DNA of 19,337 nt from Deinococcus sp. (GCF_030523985.1 NZ_JAUNHK010000052.1:1-19337), one strand, 5' to 3'; numbered from the stretch's first letter, positions 9,596 through 18,430 are shown. Program-made: numbers and translations. The notes: a model not told the origin generated them from the letters alone.

Positions 9596-10255
9596 TTACT
9601 GTTCTGCGCTCGCCTCTGCGCCGCTCAGTCGCCGCAACTCGGCTTCATCGGTGAGGGTCAGGCAGCGGTAGGCGGGGAGCAGCAGACCGTCGTCGCGCAT
9701 TTCGCCGATCAGCTTGCTCACGCTTTCGCGGGTGGCTCCGGTGCCCTCGGCAATCAGTTCGTGGGTGGCCCGCACGAAACGCTGCCCGCCGGGGTGGACT
9801 CCGCCCAGACTCGAATCGGCCAGGCTGAGCAGGTAGCGGGCGATCCGCTCGCGCAGGTCGCCGTCCTGAACGTGAATGCCGTCGTTCATGGCCCGCTGAA
9901 GCTGGGTGCTGAGGCTGCGGGTCACGTCCCACAGGTCACGCACGCTGAGTTGTTCGACGTGCAGCGGCGTGACCACGGCGTCGGTCAGCGCGACGAGCTG
10001 GTGGGTGCGCGGCTGGGCGTGCAGGACTTCTTCGCCAAAAATGTCACCGGGCTGAATGTGGCGCACGGTGAGGGTGCGGCCCTGGGGGGTCAGGCGCACA
10101 GCCCGCAGCAGGCCCGATTCGAGGCGGTACAGGGTGAGCGACTGGTCACCCGCGTAGTAGAGCGTCTCGCCACGCCGGACGGCGCGGTGCTGGTCGGGAG
10201 CCGCATGGAGAGGCTGGGGAACTTGGGGCGTCGGAGTCATCGGAAACGGGGTCAT
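9596..10255 (-). CDS. Crp/Fnr family transcriptional regulator
   Basis: Encodes 219 aa, normal for the family. After a Pro-rich leader (1-20), residues 22-105 form the cyclic-nucleotide-binding-type barrel: VRRGETLYYAGDQ, LYRLESGLLRAVRLTPQGR, GDIFGEEVLHAQPRTHQ. In place of the phosphate-binding FGE...RSA cassette it has FGEE (73-76) and R83 followed by TH, so cAMP binding is possible but not certain. The dimer helix is at about 104-130. The winged HTH has THELIAEGTGATRESVSKLI (164-183), typical of Crp. There is no Fnr cysteine cluster. The start ATG 10255 has GGAGG 6 nt upstream; a second in-frame ATG lies 5 codons in. It has its own promoter and terminator, so it is monocistronic. Deinococci use several Crp-type regulators, including one in radiation recovery; which this is cannot be told here. 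Confidence 0.92.
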   Translation of the reverse strand: MTPFPMTPTPQVPQPLHAAPDQHRAVRRGETLYYAGDQSLTLYRLESGLLRAVRLTPQGRTLTVRHIQPGDIFGEEVLHAQPRTHQLVALTDAVVTPLHVEQLSVRDLWDVTRSLSTQLQRAMNDGIHVQDGDLRERIARYLLSLADSSLGGVHPGGQRFVRATHELIAEGTGATRESVSKLIGEMRDDGLLLPAYRCLTLTDEAELRRLSGAEASAEQ

Positions 10256-10261
10256 GGGCAG

Positions 10262-10266
10262 CCTCC
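10262..10266 (-). promoter_or_regulatory. Shine-Dalgarno GGAGG of the Crp-family gene
   Basis: GGAGG on the minus strand, 6 nt before ATG 10255, fixes the start. It shows that this mRNA has a leader, unlike the leaderless genes around it. Confidence 0.75.
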
Positions 10267-10284
10267 AGGAAAAGGGCAGATACG

Positions 10285-10325
10285 GTAAACCGCTTTACTT
10301 TTTACATTATCCTTGGATTGGATAA
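10285..10325 (-). promoter_or_regulatory. Promoter/operator region with two palindromes before the Crp-family gene
   Basis: Two perfect inverted repeats lie here: GTAAA-N4-TTTAC (10285-10298) and TTATCC-N7-GGATAA (10307-10325). The second one's inner half contains a minus-strand GATAATGT that could serve as the -10 box (10304-10311), placing transcription start inside the first palindrome. No good -35 is present, as in activator-dependent promoters. Autoregulation is likely, but the binding protein is unknown. Confidence 0.5.
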
Positions 10326-10375
10326 GACGGGTATGAGTCGGAACCTTTAGCTGGCTTGAAGACTGGAGAGCGAGG

Positions 10376-11290
<915 letters not shown>

Positions 11291-11297
11291 AGTCCGG

Positions 11298-11303
11298 AGG
11301 GTA
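11298..11303 (-). promoter_or_regulatory. -10 box TACCCT of the deacetylase gene
   Basis: TACCCT on the minus strand ends 7 nt before ATG 11290. It lies 23 bp downstream of the stop of the small membrane protein gene. Confidence 0.5.
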
Positions 11304-11326
11304 AAGGCTCGCGTGGCCCAAGTCTG

Positions 11327-11503
11327 TCACTGTCGCCCCCGCAATTCTTCCAGCAGCCAGAAGCCCACCGCGTCCAGCAGGCCCACGACCAGCAGGGTGC
11401 CGAGGCCGCCCAGAAAATCCTGCCGCCCGAACTGCATCGCCGCGCTGAAGATGCCGCCCAGATTGAGGCTGAGCAGCAGCAGAATCAGGAGTCCCAGGAG
11501 CAC
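11327..11503 (-). CDS. Small two-helix membrane protein, 58 aa, GTG start
   Basis: Reading the minus strand from GTG at 11503 to TGA at 11327-11329 gives 58 aa: MLLGLLILLLLSLNLGGIF, a short polar turn with FGRQDF, then LGGLGTLLVVGLLDAVGFWL and the tail LEELRGRQ. The two hydrophobic helices (about 1-22 and 31-51) make a hairpin-like small membrane protein. Support for a real gene: a TAGACT -10 box 5 nt before the GTG, matching the other leaderless starts; G/C-rich third codon positions like the neighbours; and otherwise unexplained space (271 nt between 11303 and 11574). It has no Shine-Dalgarno. I do not recognise the family. It points the same way as the deacetylase gene but that gene has its own -10 box. 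It could be easily missed because of its length and GTG start. Confidence 0.7.
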   Translation of the reverse strand: MLLGLLILLLLSLNLGGIFSAAMQFGRQDFLGGLGTLLVVGLLDAVGFWLLEELRGRQ

Positions 11504-11508
11504 GTCTC

Positions 11509-11514
11509 AGTCTA
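11509..11514 (-). promoter_or_regulatory. -10 box TAGACT of the 58-aa membrane protein gene
   Basis: TAGACT on the minus strand ends 5 nt before GTG 11503. It is identical in sequence to the boxes before the split kinase (2274) and the ABC ATPase (18519). Confidence 0.5.
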
Positions 11515-11560
11515 AAGTCATGGGCCTGTGGCCTGGCGGGACAGAAAGCCGCGCACCCGT

Positions 11561-11566
11561 TACTCT
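11561..11566 (+). promoter_or_regulatory. -10 box TACTCT of the orphan gene at 11574
   Basis: TACTCT is followed by gggcagt and the ATG at 11574, a 7-nt gap with no clear Shine-Dalgarno. Confidence 0.5.
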
Positions 11567-11573
11567 GGGCAGT

Positions 11574-12008
11574 ATGTCTATAGATAACTTGAGAATTTAC
11601 CAGGCGAAAATGGCCCGCGAAGCCGCTCGCACGGTCACCCGCGACCCCAAGTGGCAGGAGGGCCGCGAATTTCCCGAAGTGTCGTTTCCCCCGGTCATCG
11701 TCCTGACGGGCGGCACCATGATTTCCGGGCGGATTGCCGGGCCGGACGGCTATAACGCCCGCCTGAGAAACGTGCTGCGGGCAGCTCAGGGCAGCGACCC
11801 CGACATCGTGCGCGGCCTGCTCGACATGTTTCCGGCACAGACGGTCTACAGCACCGAGCAACTCGACGCCCAGGACCCCGTGTACTTTGAGCATCTGTAC
11901 CTGATTGACGTACGCACCTACCAGAGCCAGCGCACCTTCCACCTGCCCGCGCTCTCGATTCGCTTCGACGCCATCGACGGCTGGAACATCGGGGAATTGC
12001 CCGAGTAA
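11574..12008 (+). CDS. Unrecognised 144-aa protein
   Basis: The ATG at 11574 gives MSIDNLRIYQAKMAREAART and 144 aa; upstream in-frame codons are rejected because the -10 box lies 7 nt before this ATG and the upstream translation is the shadow of the 58-aa gene. The protein is soluble, acidic to neutral, with no membrane helix. A central segment PPVIVLTGGTMISGRIAGPD looks like two strands with a Gly turn, then the helix ARLRNVLRAAQGSDPDIVRG, and a strand-rich end (FEHLYLIDVRTYQSQ, LSIRFDAIDGWNIGELPE). The TGGTMISGRI strand pair with the strand-rich end recalls small beta-barrels, but I assign no family or function. The gene is monocistronic and converges on the IMPase gene with a 14-nt gap and no visible terminator. 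Confidence 0.85.
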   Translation: MSIDNLRIYQAKMAREAARTVTRDPKWQEGREFPEVSFPPVIVLTGGTMISGRIAGPDGYNARLRNVLRAAQGSDPDIVRGLLDMFPAQTVYSTEQLDAQDPVYFEHLYLIDVRTYQSQRTFHLPALSIRFDAIDGWNIGELPE

Positions 12009-12022
12009 ACCGGGTTCCTTGC

Positions 12023-12835
12023 TCAGTCCGCGTTCAGCAGCTCCAGCAATTCGGCGTGCAGGGGGCCGTTCGTCGCCACGATGGTTTCGCCGTAGGGGGT
12101 GGGCTGCCCCGACAGGTCGGACACCTCCCCGCCCGCCTCACGCACGATGAGCGCCCCCGCCGCCACGTCCCAGCGCTGCACCCCGATTTCCCAGTAGGCG
12201 TCCATGCGCCCGCAGGCCACGTTGCACAGGTCAAGGGCAGCGGCTCCGGGACGGCGCACGGGGATGCCGCGCCGCAGCAGCTTGGCGACATGAACCAGAT
12301 TGCGCTCGCCCGACGTGTCGTAGGGAAACCCGGTGGCGATCAGCGGCGGCGCAGACAGGCTAGGCACGGCGCTGGTCTGAAGGCGCTGCCCGTTCAGGAA
12401 GGCCCCGCCCCCCCGGCTGGCGGTAAACAGTTCGTCGCGGCCTGGGTCATAGACGGCACCCACCACTGCCTCGCCCTGGTATTCCAACGCCACCGACGCG
12501 CAGAAGACCGGGTAGCCGTGGGCAAAGTTGACCGTGCCGTCCAGTGGGTCGATGACCCAGCGCCAGTCGCCCGTACCCGTCTCGCCCTCTTCCTCGCCCA
12601 GAATGGCGTGCGTGGGAAAGGCGGCGGCAATCACCTGCCGGATGGCCTGCTCCGCTTCGGCGTCGGCCACCGTGACCAGGTCGGCAGGACTGGACTTGGT
12701 GCCCACGCCCGTCAGTTGCCCCAGATGGCGCAGGTGAATGGCCCCGGCAGCGCGGGCCGCCGCCACCGCTGTGGCGAGGGCCTGGGCCTGGGTGGGGTCG
12801 GTGGGCAGGGCAGGGTTCAGGTCGGGCGAGGTCAT
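12023..12835 (-). CDS. Inositol monophosphatase family protein
   Basis: Encodes 270 aa from ATG 12835, six nt after a TATGCT box; the frame is open 59 codons further up, but that part overlaps the divergent channel gene. Mg2+-dependent sugar or nucleotide phosphatase fold, cytosolic. The metal and catalytic motifs are all present: DLVTVADAEAEQAI (52-65), ILGEEEGETG (78-87), the signature WVIDPLDGTVNFAHG (93-107; D96 and D99), and QRWDVAAGALIVREAGG (220-236; D223). A Gly-rich turn (SRGGGAFLNGQRL) and the strand LIATGFPY fit the family. Bacterial members dephosphorylate inositol-1-phosphate, histidinol phosphate, fructose-1,6-bisphosphate or PAP; sequence alone does not separate these. The histidinol-phosphatase option is worth noting because hisD is in the window, but it is 8.4 kb away and on the other strand. 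Confidence 0.93.
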   Translation of the reverse strand: MTSPDLNPALPTDPTQAQALATAVAAARAAGAIHLRHLGQLTGVGTKSSPADLVTVADAEAEQAIRQVIAAAFPTHAILGEEEGETGTGDWRWVIDPLDGTVNFAHGYPVFCASVALEYQGEAVVGAVYDPGRDELFTASRGGGAFLNGQRLQTSAVPSLSAPPLIATGFPYDTSGERNLVHVAKLLRRGIPVRRPGAAALDLCNVACGRMDAYWEIGVQRWDVAAGALIVREAGGEVSDLSGQPTPYGETIVATNGPLHAELLELLNAD

Positions 12836-12841
12836 GCGGGC

Positions 12842-12847
12842 AGCATA
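12842..12847 (-). promoter_or_regulatory. -10 box TATGCT of the IMPase gene
   Basis: TATGCT on the minus strand ends 6 nt before ATG 12835. It shares the 82-bp divergent spacer with the channel gene promoter. Confidence 0.55.
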
Positions 12848-12904
12848 ACGGCCAGCCATACGACAGCCCGCCCCATGACAGCGGGTCGCACGTCGCTCTG
12901 GCGC

Positions 12905-12910
12905 TATCTT
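12905..12910 (+). promoter_or_regulatory. -10 box TATCTT of the ion channel gene
   Basis: TATCTT is followed by tgccgcc and GTG 12918, a 7-nt gap. It supports the GTG as the true start. Confidence 0.55.
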
Positions 12911-12917
12911 TGCCGCC

Positions 12918-13751
12918 GTGACCCCGCCCCCGCACGCTCCTGACCACCGCGCTCCCTGGCGGCGCTGGTTGGGCGACCTCATTTTCGGCCTGTCCACCCC
13001 CGCCGCCCGCAACTACGACAAAGTGCTGATTGTCCTGATCGTGGCGTCGGTGCTGGCGGTCATGCTCGAAAGCGTCTCGGGGCTGCCCCCCCTGACCCGC
13101 CGGGGCTTGCGCTGGGCCGAGTGGGTCTTCACGGTGCTGTTCACCCTCGACTATCTGGGGCGGCTGCTGGCGGCGCGGCGGCCGCTGCACTACGCCCTGA
13201 GTTTCTACGGTCTGGTGGACTTGCTGACCATCTTGCCGTCGTACCTCAGCCTGCTGTTTCCGGGTACGCAATACCTGCTGGTGGTGCGGGCGCTGCGGCT
13301 GCTGCGGGTGTTCCGGGTCTTCAAACTCGCCCGCTACTCCGACCAGGCGGCGCTGATCGGCGAGGCACTTCAGGCCAGCCGCGAGAAGATCATCGTCTTT
13401 TTCATCTCGGTGCTGTCTATGGTCATCGTGTTCGGCACGTTGCTGTACATGGTCGAAGGCCCGCAGCACGGCTTTACCTCCATTCCGACCAGCATCTACT
13501 GGGCGGTCGTGACCGTCACCACTGTCGGCTACGGCGACATCTCGCCCAAGACGGGCCTGGGCAAATTCATCGCCACCCTCGCCATGCTGTCGGGCTACGC
13601 CATCATCGCCGTGCCCACGGGCATCGTCACCGTCGGCCTTCAGGAAGCCCGCGAAGCCCGCCGGGGCCGGGTCTGCTCCCAGTGCGGGCTGAGCAAACAC
13701 GACACCGACGCCCAGTTCTGCAAACGCTGCGGCGAGAATCTGCCGGGGTAA
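12918..13751 (+). CDS. Voltage-gated potassium channel with C-terminal zinc ribbon
   Basis: Encodes 277 aa, inner membrane, six-helix Kv type. Helices: S1 about 35-51, S2 67-85, S3 95-113, S4 120-140, S5 157-178, S6 217-241. S4 has a charge every third residue (R124, R127, R130, R133, K136, R139), as in true voltage sensors. The pore loop 190-207 carries the K+ filter TVGYGD (202-207), followed by the usual S6 with a PTG hinge (233-235). After S6 the short helix LQEAREARRG leads into a Cys4 zinc ribbon with C253, C256, C268 and C271 (CSQCG...CKRCGEN). No cyclic-nucleotide or RCK domain is present. The channel could sense voltage and, through the cytosolic ribbon, zinc, redox state or a partner; this last is inference. 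It is monocistronic, starts at GTG 12918, and purB follows from its own promoter. Confidence 0.94.
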   Translation: MTPPPHAPDHRAPWRRWLGDLIFGLSTPAARNYDKVLIVLIVASVLAVMLESVSGLPPLTRRGLRWAEWVFTVLFTLDYLGRLLAARRPLHYALSFYGLVDLLTILPSYLSLLFPGTQYLLVVRALRLLRVFRVFKLARYSDQAALIGEALQASREKIIVFFISVLSMVIVFGTLLYMVEGPQHGFTSIPTSIYWAVVTVTTVGYGDISPKTGLGKFIATLAMLSGYAIIAVPTGIVTVGLQEAREARRGRVCSQCGLSKHDTDAQFCKRCGENLPG

Positions 13752-13791
13752 GAAGGCGCAACCTCTCGTGGGGGCAGAGCGTGGTGACTGC

Positions 13792-13797
13792 TACGCT
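13792..13797 (+). promoter_or_regulatory. -10 box TACGCT of purB
   Basis: TACGCT is followed by gaagaaag and ATG 13806 (8-nt gap). The gap is purine-rich, so weak Shine-Dalgarno use cannot be excluded, but a leader this short favours leaderless initiation. Confidence 0.5.
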
Positions 13798-13805
13798 GAA
13801 GAAAG

Positions 13806-15113
<1,308 letters not shown>

Positions 15114-15228
15114 TACGGAACTGGGCTTTACTCCGCACATCCGAGGAAAGCGCCCGAATGTGCTCTGCTGCGCAGCTTTGCAAGTCCGCGTCGCCCAGCC
15201 CCGCTTTTTCTTCTTCTCGCTCTGCTCG

Positions 15229-15260
15229 GAAAAATAGCTTGGATGCCCAAACTATTTTTC
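15229..15260 (+). terminator. AT-rich hairpin with T-tract, probable purB terminator
   Basis: AAAAATAGCTTGG (15230-15242) pairs with CCAAACTATTTTT (15247-15259) around a 4-nt loop, with one mismatch, and G15229-C15260 extends it. The right arm ends in TTTTT. The near-symmetric stem could work in both directions. Confidence 0.55.
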
Positions 15261-15297
15261 GAAGCCGTATGATGACGATTCCAGCCTGACAGGGGCG

Positions 15298-15342
15298 AAA
15301 GGAGAGCGCGTTCGGGAAATCTCACCGAACGCGCTTTCCTTT
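15298..15342. terminator. Long-stem bidirectional terminator between convergent purB and the NfeD operon
   Basis: An 18-nt left arm (15298-15315) starting AAAGGAGAGCGCG matches the right arm (15325-15342) ending CGCGCTTTCCTTT with one mismatch, around a 9-nt loop. Flanking A and T runs on either side suit termination from both strands. It lies 13 nt after the NfeD stop. Confidence 0.75.
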
Positions 15343-15355
15343 CACCAGAAGCTTT

Positions 15356-15829
15356 CTAGGCCGTCAGGCGTTTTTCCTCCTGCACCACCAGCGTCGTGCC
15401 CTCCACGCCGACGATGCGAACCGCTGTCCCGGCGGGCAGTTCGGGGCCACGCGCCCGCCAGTCGCTGTCGCCCACCCGCACACGGCCCAGGCCGTTGTGG
15501 ATAGGCACCACCACCGTCACGGTGCGGCCCACCAGACGTTGAGCGCCGGTGTTGATGCCCTCGCCTTCACTGCCCCCCAGCGCCAGCCGGGAAACGTAGC
15601 GGCGGCCCAGCCACACGGCGACCACGCTCAGGCCCGCAAACAGCAGGAGTTGGCTGGGAACGTCCATGAAGGGAAGCACGAAGGTCAGCAGGCCGACCCC
15701 GAAGGCCGACAGCGCCAGCCACACGAAGAACACGCCCGGCGCGGCGACTTCCAGCATCAGCAGGATGGCCCCCAGCACCCACCAATGCCAGGGGTGAACG
15801 GATTGCCAGGTGGGAACCCAGTCGGGCAC
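15356..15829 (-). CDS. NfeD family membrane protein (short form)
   Basis: Encodes 157 aa. NfeD proteins have membrane helices and a cytosolic or periplasmic OB-fold domain, and act with an SPFH/stomatin protein encoded next door in membrane-microdomain organisation. Here the amphipathic N-terminus is rich in Trp (WVPTWQSVHPWHWWVLG), then helices at about 17-36, 38-57 and 59-75 (LLFAGLSVVAVWLG). The OB domain at about 95-157 contains LVGRTVTVVVPIHNGLGRVRVGDSDWRARGP and ends in GTTLVVQEE. It lacks the N-terminal ClpP-like serine protease domain of long NfeD, so it is the truncated 1b type. It starts 3 nt after the SPFH gene's stop, so the two are co-translated. The stop is followed by a strong terminator. 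Confidence 0.93.
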   Translation of the reverse strand: MPDWVPTWQSVHPWHWWVLGAILLMLEVAAPGVFFVWLALSAFGVGLLTFVLPFMDVPSQLLLFAGLSVVAVWLGRRYVSRLALGGSEGEGINTGAQRLVGRTVTVVVPIHNGLGRVRVGDSDWRARGPELPAGTAVRIVGVEGTTLVVQEEKRLTA

Positions 15830-15832
15830 GGC

Positions 15833-16864
15833 TTACTCCTGTCTCCGGGGCAGCGTGGCAGGCACGACCTGGGCCTCGGGCTGACGCAGAGGCTGCACGG
15901 GCACGGGCTGGGCAGGGCGGGGCATTTGGGGCATGGGCGCGGGGTGACTGGAGCCGCCCCCGAAGGCTTCCTTGGCGACTTCGGCAATGCCTTGCAAGCT
16001 CCCCAGCACGCTGGTGGCCTCGATAGGCAGAATCAACGTCTTCTGGTTGGGTGCGCTCGCCACGTCGCGCAGCGCTTCGACGTACTGCTGGGCGATGAAG
16101 TAGTTGACCGCCTGCACGTTGCCTGCCGAAATCGCCTGGCTGACCACGCGGGTCGCCTCGGCTTCGGCCTGGGCGCGGCGCTCACGGGCTTCGGCTTCCA
16201 TGAAGGCAGCCTGTTTTTCACCCTCGGCCTTGAGCACGGCGGCCTGCTTCTCGCCGTCGGCCTTCAGAATCGCGGCCTGACGGAAGCCCTCGGCGTCGAG
16301 GATGTTGGCGCGTTTTTCACGCTCGGCCTTCATCTGCCGGGCCATGCTCGCCACGAGGTCGGCGGGCGGCTTGATGTCCTTGACCTCAATGCGCGTGACC
16401 TTGACGCCCCACGGCTCCGTGGCCTCGTCCACCACGGTCAGCAACCTTGCGTTGATGGTGTCGCGGTTGGAGAGCAGTTCGTCGAGGTCCATGCTGCCCG
16501 TCACGGTGCGAATGTTGGTCATGGTGAGGTTCAGCACCGCCAGTTCCAGATTGCGTACCTCGTAGCTCGCTTTGGCGGCGTCGAGCACCTGATAAAAGAC
16601 CACCGCGTCCACCGTGACCAGCGCGTTGTCCTTGGTGATGATTTCCTGGCTGGGCACGTCGAAGACCTGCTCCATCATGTTGACCTTGCGCCCAATCTGG
16701 TCGATGTACGGAATGATGAGGTTCAGGCCCGGTTTGAGGGTGCGCTGAAACTTGCCGAAGCGCTCCTGCGTCCACTCGTTGCCCTGCGGCACGCTCTTGA
16801 TGCCTGCGAACAGGGTGATGATGACGAGCAGCAGCAGCACGACCACGAAGATGGTAAATCCCAT
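15833..16864 (-). CDS. SPFH/Band 7 (stomatin/QmcA-like) membrane protein
   Basis: Encodes 343 aa. One N-terminal membrane helix (2-22), the SPFH/PHB domain at about 25-190 (SVPQGNEWTQERFGKFQRTL opens it; VTVDAVVFYQVLDAAKASYE; GVKVTRIEVKDIKPP) and a long coiled coil at about 190-255 built on a repeated EKQAA-type unit (ILKADGEKQAA, VLKAEGEKQAA). A Pro-rich tail follows after 300. Such proteins oligomerise into large rings on the membrane face and control membrane proteases, fluidity or partner enzymes. Here it sits between a Na+/H+ antiporter gene 22 nt upstream and its NfeD partner 3 nt downstream. ATG 16864 follows a strong Shine-Dalgarno (AAGGAGG), which indicates internal translation from an operon transcript. 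Confidence 0.95.
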   Translation of the reverse strand: MGFTIFVVVLLLLVIITLFAGIKSVPQGNEWTQERFGKFQRTLKPGLNLIIPYIDQIGRKVNMMEQVFDVPSQEIITKDNALVTVDAVVFYQVLDAAKASYEVRNLELAVLNLTMTNIRTVTGSMDLDELLSNRDTINARLLTVVDEATEPWGVKVTRIEVKDIKPPADLVASMARQMKAEREKRANILDAEGFRQAAILKADGEKQAAVLKAEGEKQAAFMEAEARERRAQAEAEATRVVSQAISAGNVQAVNYFIAQQYVEALRDVASAPNQKTLILPIEATSVLGSLQGIAEVAKEAFGGGSSHPAPMPQMPRPAQPVPVQPLRQPEAQVVPATLPRRQE

Positions 16865-16871
16865 AAATTCG

Positions 16872-16878
16872 CCTCCTT
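16872..16878 (-). promoter_or_regulatory. Shine-Dalgarno AAGGAGG of the SPFH gene
   Basis: AAGGAGG on the minus strand lies 7 nt before ATG 16864, the strongest ribosome-binding site in the window, in the 22-nt gap after the antiporter stop. No -10 box is seen in the gap, so the SPFH mRNA probably starts further upstream. Confidence 0.8.
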
Positions 16879-16886
16879 ACTCAGCG

Positions 16887-18425
16887 TTACGAGGAAGGGG
16901 GGTCGAAGGTTCCAGCCGGCACCCGGCCCCCTCGCGCCTCCTTCTCGCTGAGCGTCTGGGCCGACTGTTCGAGGTCCAGGCGGAGCATCACGGTGCGCGC
17001 CGCCGATTCTTGGACCTCGCCCCTCAGCATGGCTTGGCCCAGCATTCGGCGCTGGGCGGGAAAGTCGTCGGCGGGCGCGGTCTTGGCGGTGCGGTACGCC
17101 TGCACCAGTTCCTCTTTTTCCTGCGCGGCGTCCCCTGAGGTGTCTATGCGGAGCCGGCGTGAGAGCAGCGGCAGCGTCGCCCCCTGCACCAGCAGCGTGG
17201 TGATGGTCACGATGAAGGCCACCGTCTGAATGACGGCCCGCCCCGGAAAGGGTTCGCCGTTTTCCAGGGTCAGCGGCACACCCGCCGCCGCCGCCAGCGT
17301 GATGATGCCGCGCATCCCCGTCCAGCCGATCAGCACGTTCTCGCGGCCCGTCAGCAACTCGGGCTGACGCGGTACACCCCCGCGTTGTCCCCGGCGAACA
17401 CGCAGCTTCCCGAACCACGCCAGCACACGCGGGTGAAAGACCGCCAGCGCCCAGACCATCCGCACCAGCATGATGAGCGCCGTGACCGCCAGCCCGACCA
17501 GCAGCGTGTGACCGAACGGCTCGCCCGAGGCCCGCAGGTCGTCCAGCACGAAACGCAGTTGCAGGCCCATGTACGCGAACACGAAGGCTTCGAGCAGCGT
17601 GTCCACCACCGGCCAGAACTGGCTTTCCTGAAGGCGGGTGCGGTAGGTGTAGCGGTGGATGACGCGGGGGTCGTAGAGCGTGTTCAGACTCACGCAAAAG
17701 GCCGCCGCCACCACCGCCAGAATGCCTGACGCGTGAAAGACTTCGGCGCTGAGGTAAGCCGCGAAAGGCAGGATGAACCCGAAAGCCGTCTCGAGCTGCG
17801 CCTGCTGCATCCGGCTGCGCACCGCATTGCTGACCGCGCCCAGCAGCGTGCCCACCGCCAGTCCCACCACAGCCTGATACAGAAACAGCAGCACCGGGTT
17901 TTCACTGACCACATGCTGGTGCGCCACGGCATTGAGCGCCAGCGCGAACAGGGTCAGGGCGATGGCGTCGTTGACGAGGCTTTCGCCTATCAGGATGCTC
18001 TGCACGCGCCGGGTCAGCCCGTATTCGCGCCCGTGACTTACAGTGGTCACGGTATCGGGCGGCGACACCACCGAGGCGAGCACGAAGGCCATGCTCAGCC
18101 CCAGCGAGGGCAGCAGCCAGTGCGTAAAGTACGCCCCGACGAGCGTGGTGACCACCACCAGCCCCACGCCCAGCGCCAGAATGGGTTGCAGATTGCGCCT
18201 GAATTGCCCGATGGACGTGTTGTACGCCGCCGAGTACAGCAGAGGCGGCACCACCAAGCCCAGAATGACTTCGGGCGGCAGTTGCAAGCGCGGCAGCCCC
18301 GGAATGAACGACACCGCCGAGGCCAGCAGCACGATGACCAGACCGGGCTGAATATGCCTGCGGTGCGCGATACCCGCTATCGCCAGCGCACCCAGCATGA
18401 TGAGGAGAGGAAAGGCGAGGCTCAT
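16887..18425 (-). CDS. CPA1/NhaP-type Na+(K+)/H+ antiporter
   Basis: Encodes 512 aa from ATG 18425 (MSLAFPLLIMLGALAIAG); the frame stays open for 300 more codons upstream, but that stretch is antisense to the ABC gene. About 12 membrane helices exchange a monovalent cation for protons at the inner membrane. Family landmarks: SPPDTVTTVS (121-130), GESLVNDAIALTLF (147-160; the ion-binding Asn-Asp pair 152-153), LLEAFVFAYMGLQL (277-290) and GWTGMRGIITLAAAAGVPL (367-385; the conserved Arg 372). A hydrophilic C-terminal tail (about 425-512) is Glu-rich and helical (AQEKEELVQAYRTAKT, LRLDLEQSAQTLSEKEARGG), and is probably the cytosolic regulatory part. The start lies a few bases after a TATAAGTT box with no Shine-Dalgarno. 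It is the probable first gene of an antiporter-SPFH-NfeD operon. Confidence 0.92.
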   Translation of the reverse strand: MSLAFPLLIMLGALAIAGIAHRRHIQPGLVIVLLASAVSFIPGLPRLQLPPEVILGLVVPPLLYSAAYNTSIGQFRRNLQPILALGVGLVVVTTLVGAYFTHWLLPSLGLSMAFVLASVVSPPDTVTTVSHGREYGLTRRVQSILIGESLVNDAIALTLFALALNAVAHQHVVSENPVLLFLYQAVVGLAVGTLLGAVSNAVRSRMQQAQLETAFGFILPFAAYLSAEVFHASGILAVVAAAFCVSLNTLYDPRVIHRYTYRTRLQESQFWPVVDTLLEAFVFAYMGLQLRFVLDDLRASGEPFGHTLLVGLAVTALIMLVRMVWALAVFHPRVLAWFGKLRVRRGQRGGVPRQPELLTGRENVLIGWTGMRGIITLAAAAGVPLTLENGEPFPGRAVIQTVAFIVTITTLLVQGATLPLLSRRLRIDTSGDAAQEKEELVQAYRTAKTAPADDFPAQRRMLGQAMLRGEVQESAARTVMLRLDLEQSAQTLSEKEARGGRVPAGTFDPPSS

Positions 18426-18430
18426 GGAAA

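Larger units (their letters stand above)
15114..15355. other. 242-bp non-coding spacer with two strong hairpins, possible interspersed repeat
   Basis: I see no gene here. It holds the AT-rich hairpin at 15229-15260 and the long stem at 15298-15342, plus short palindromes such as GCTGCGCAGC. Its base composition is less GC-rich than its neighbours, with runs of T and A. It resembles the small non-coding repeats known to be scattered through the D. radiodurans genome, but membership cannot be tested from one copy. Confidence 0.45.
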
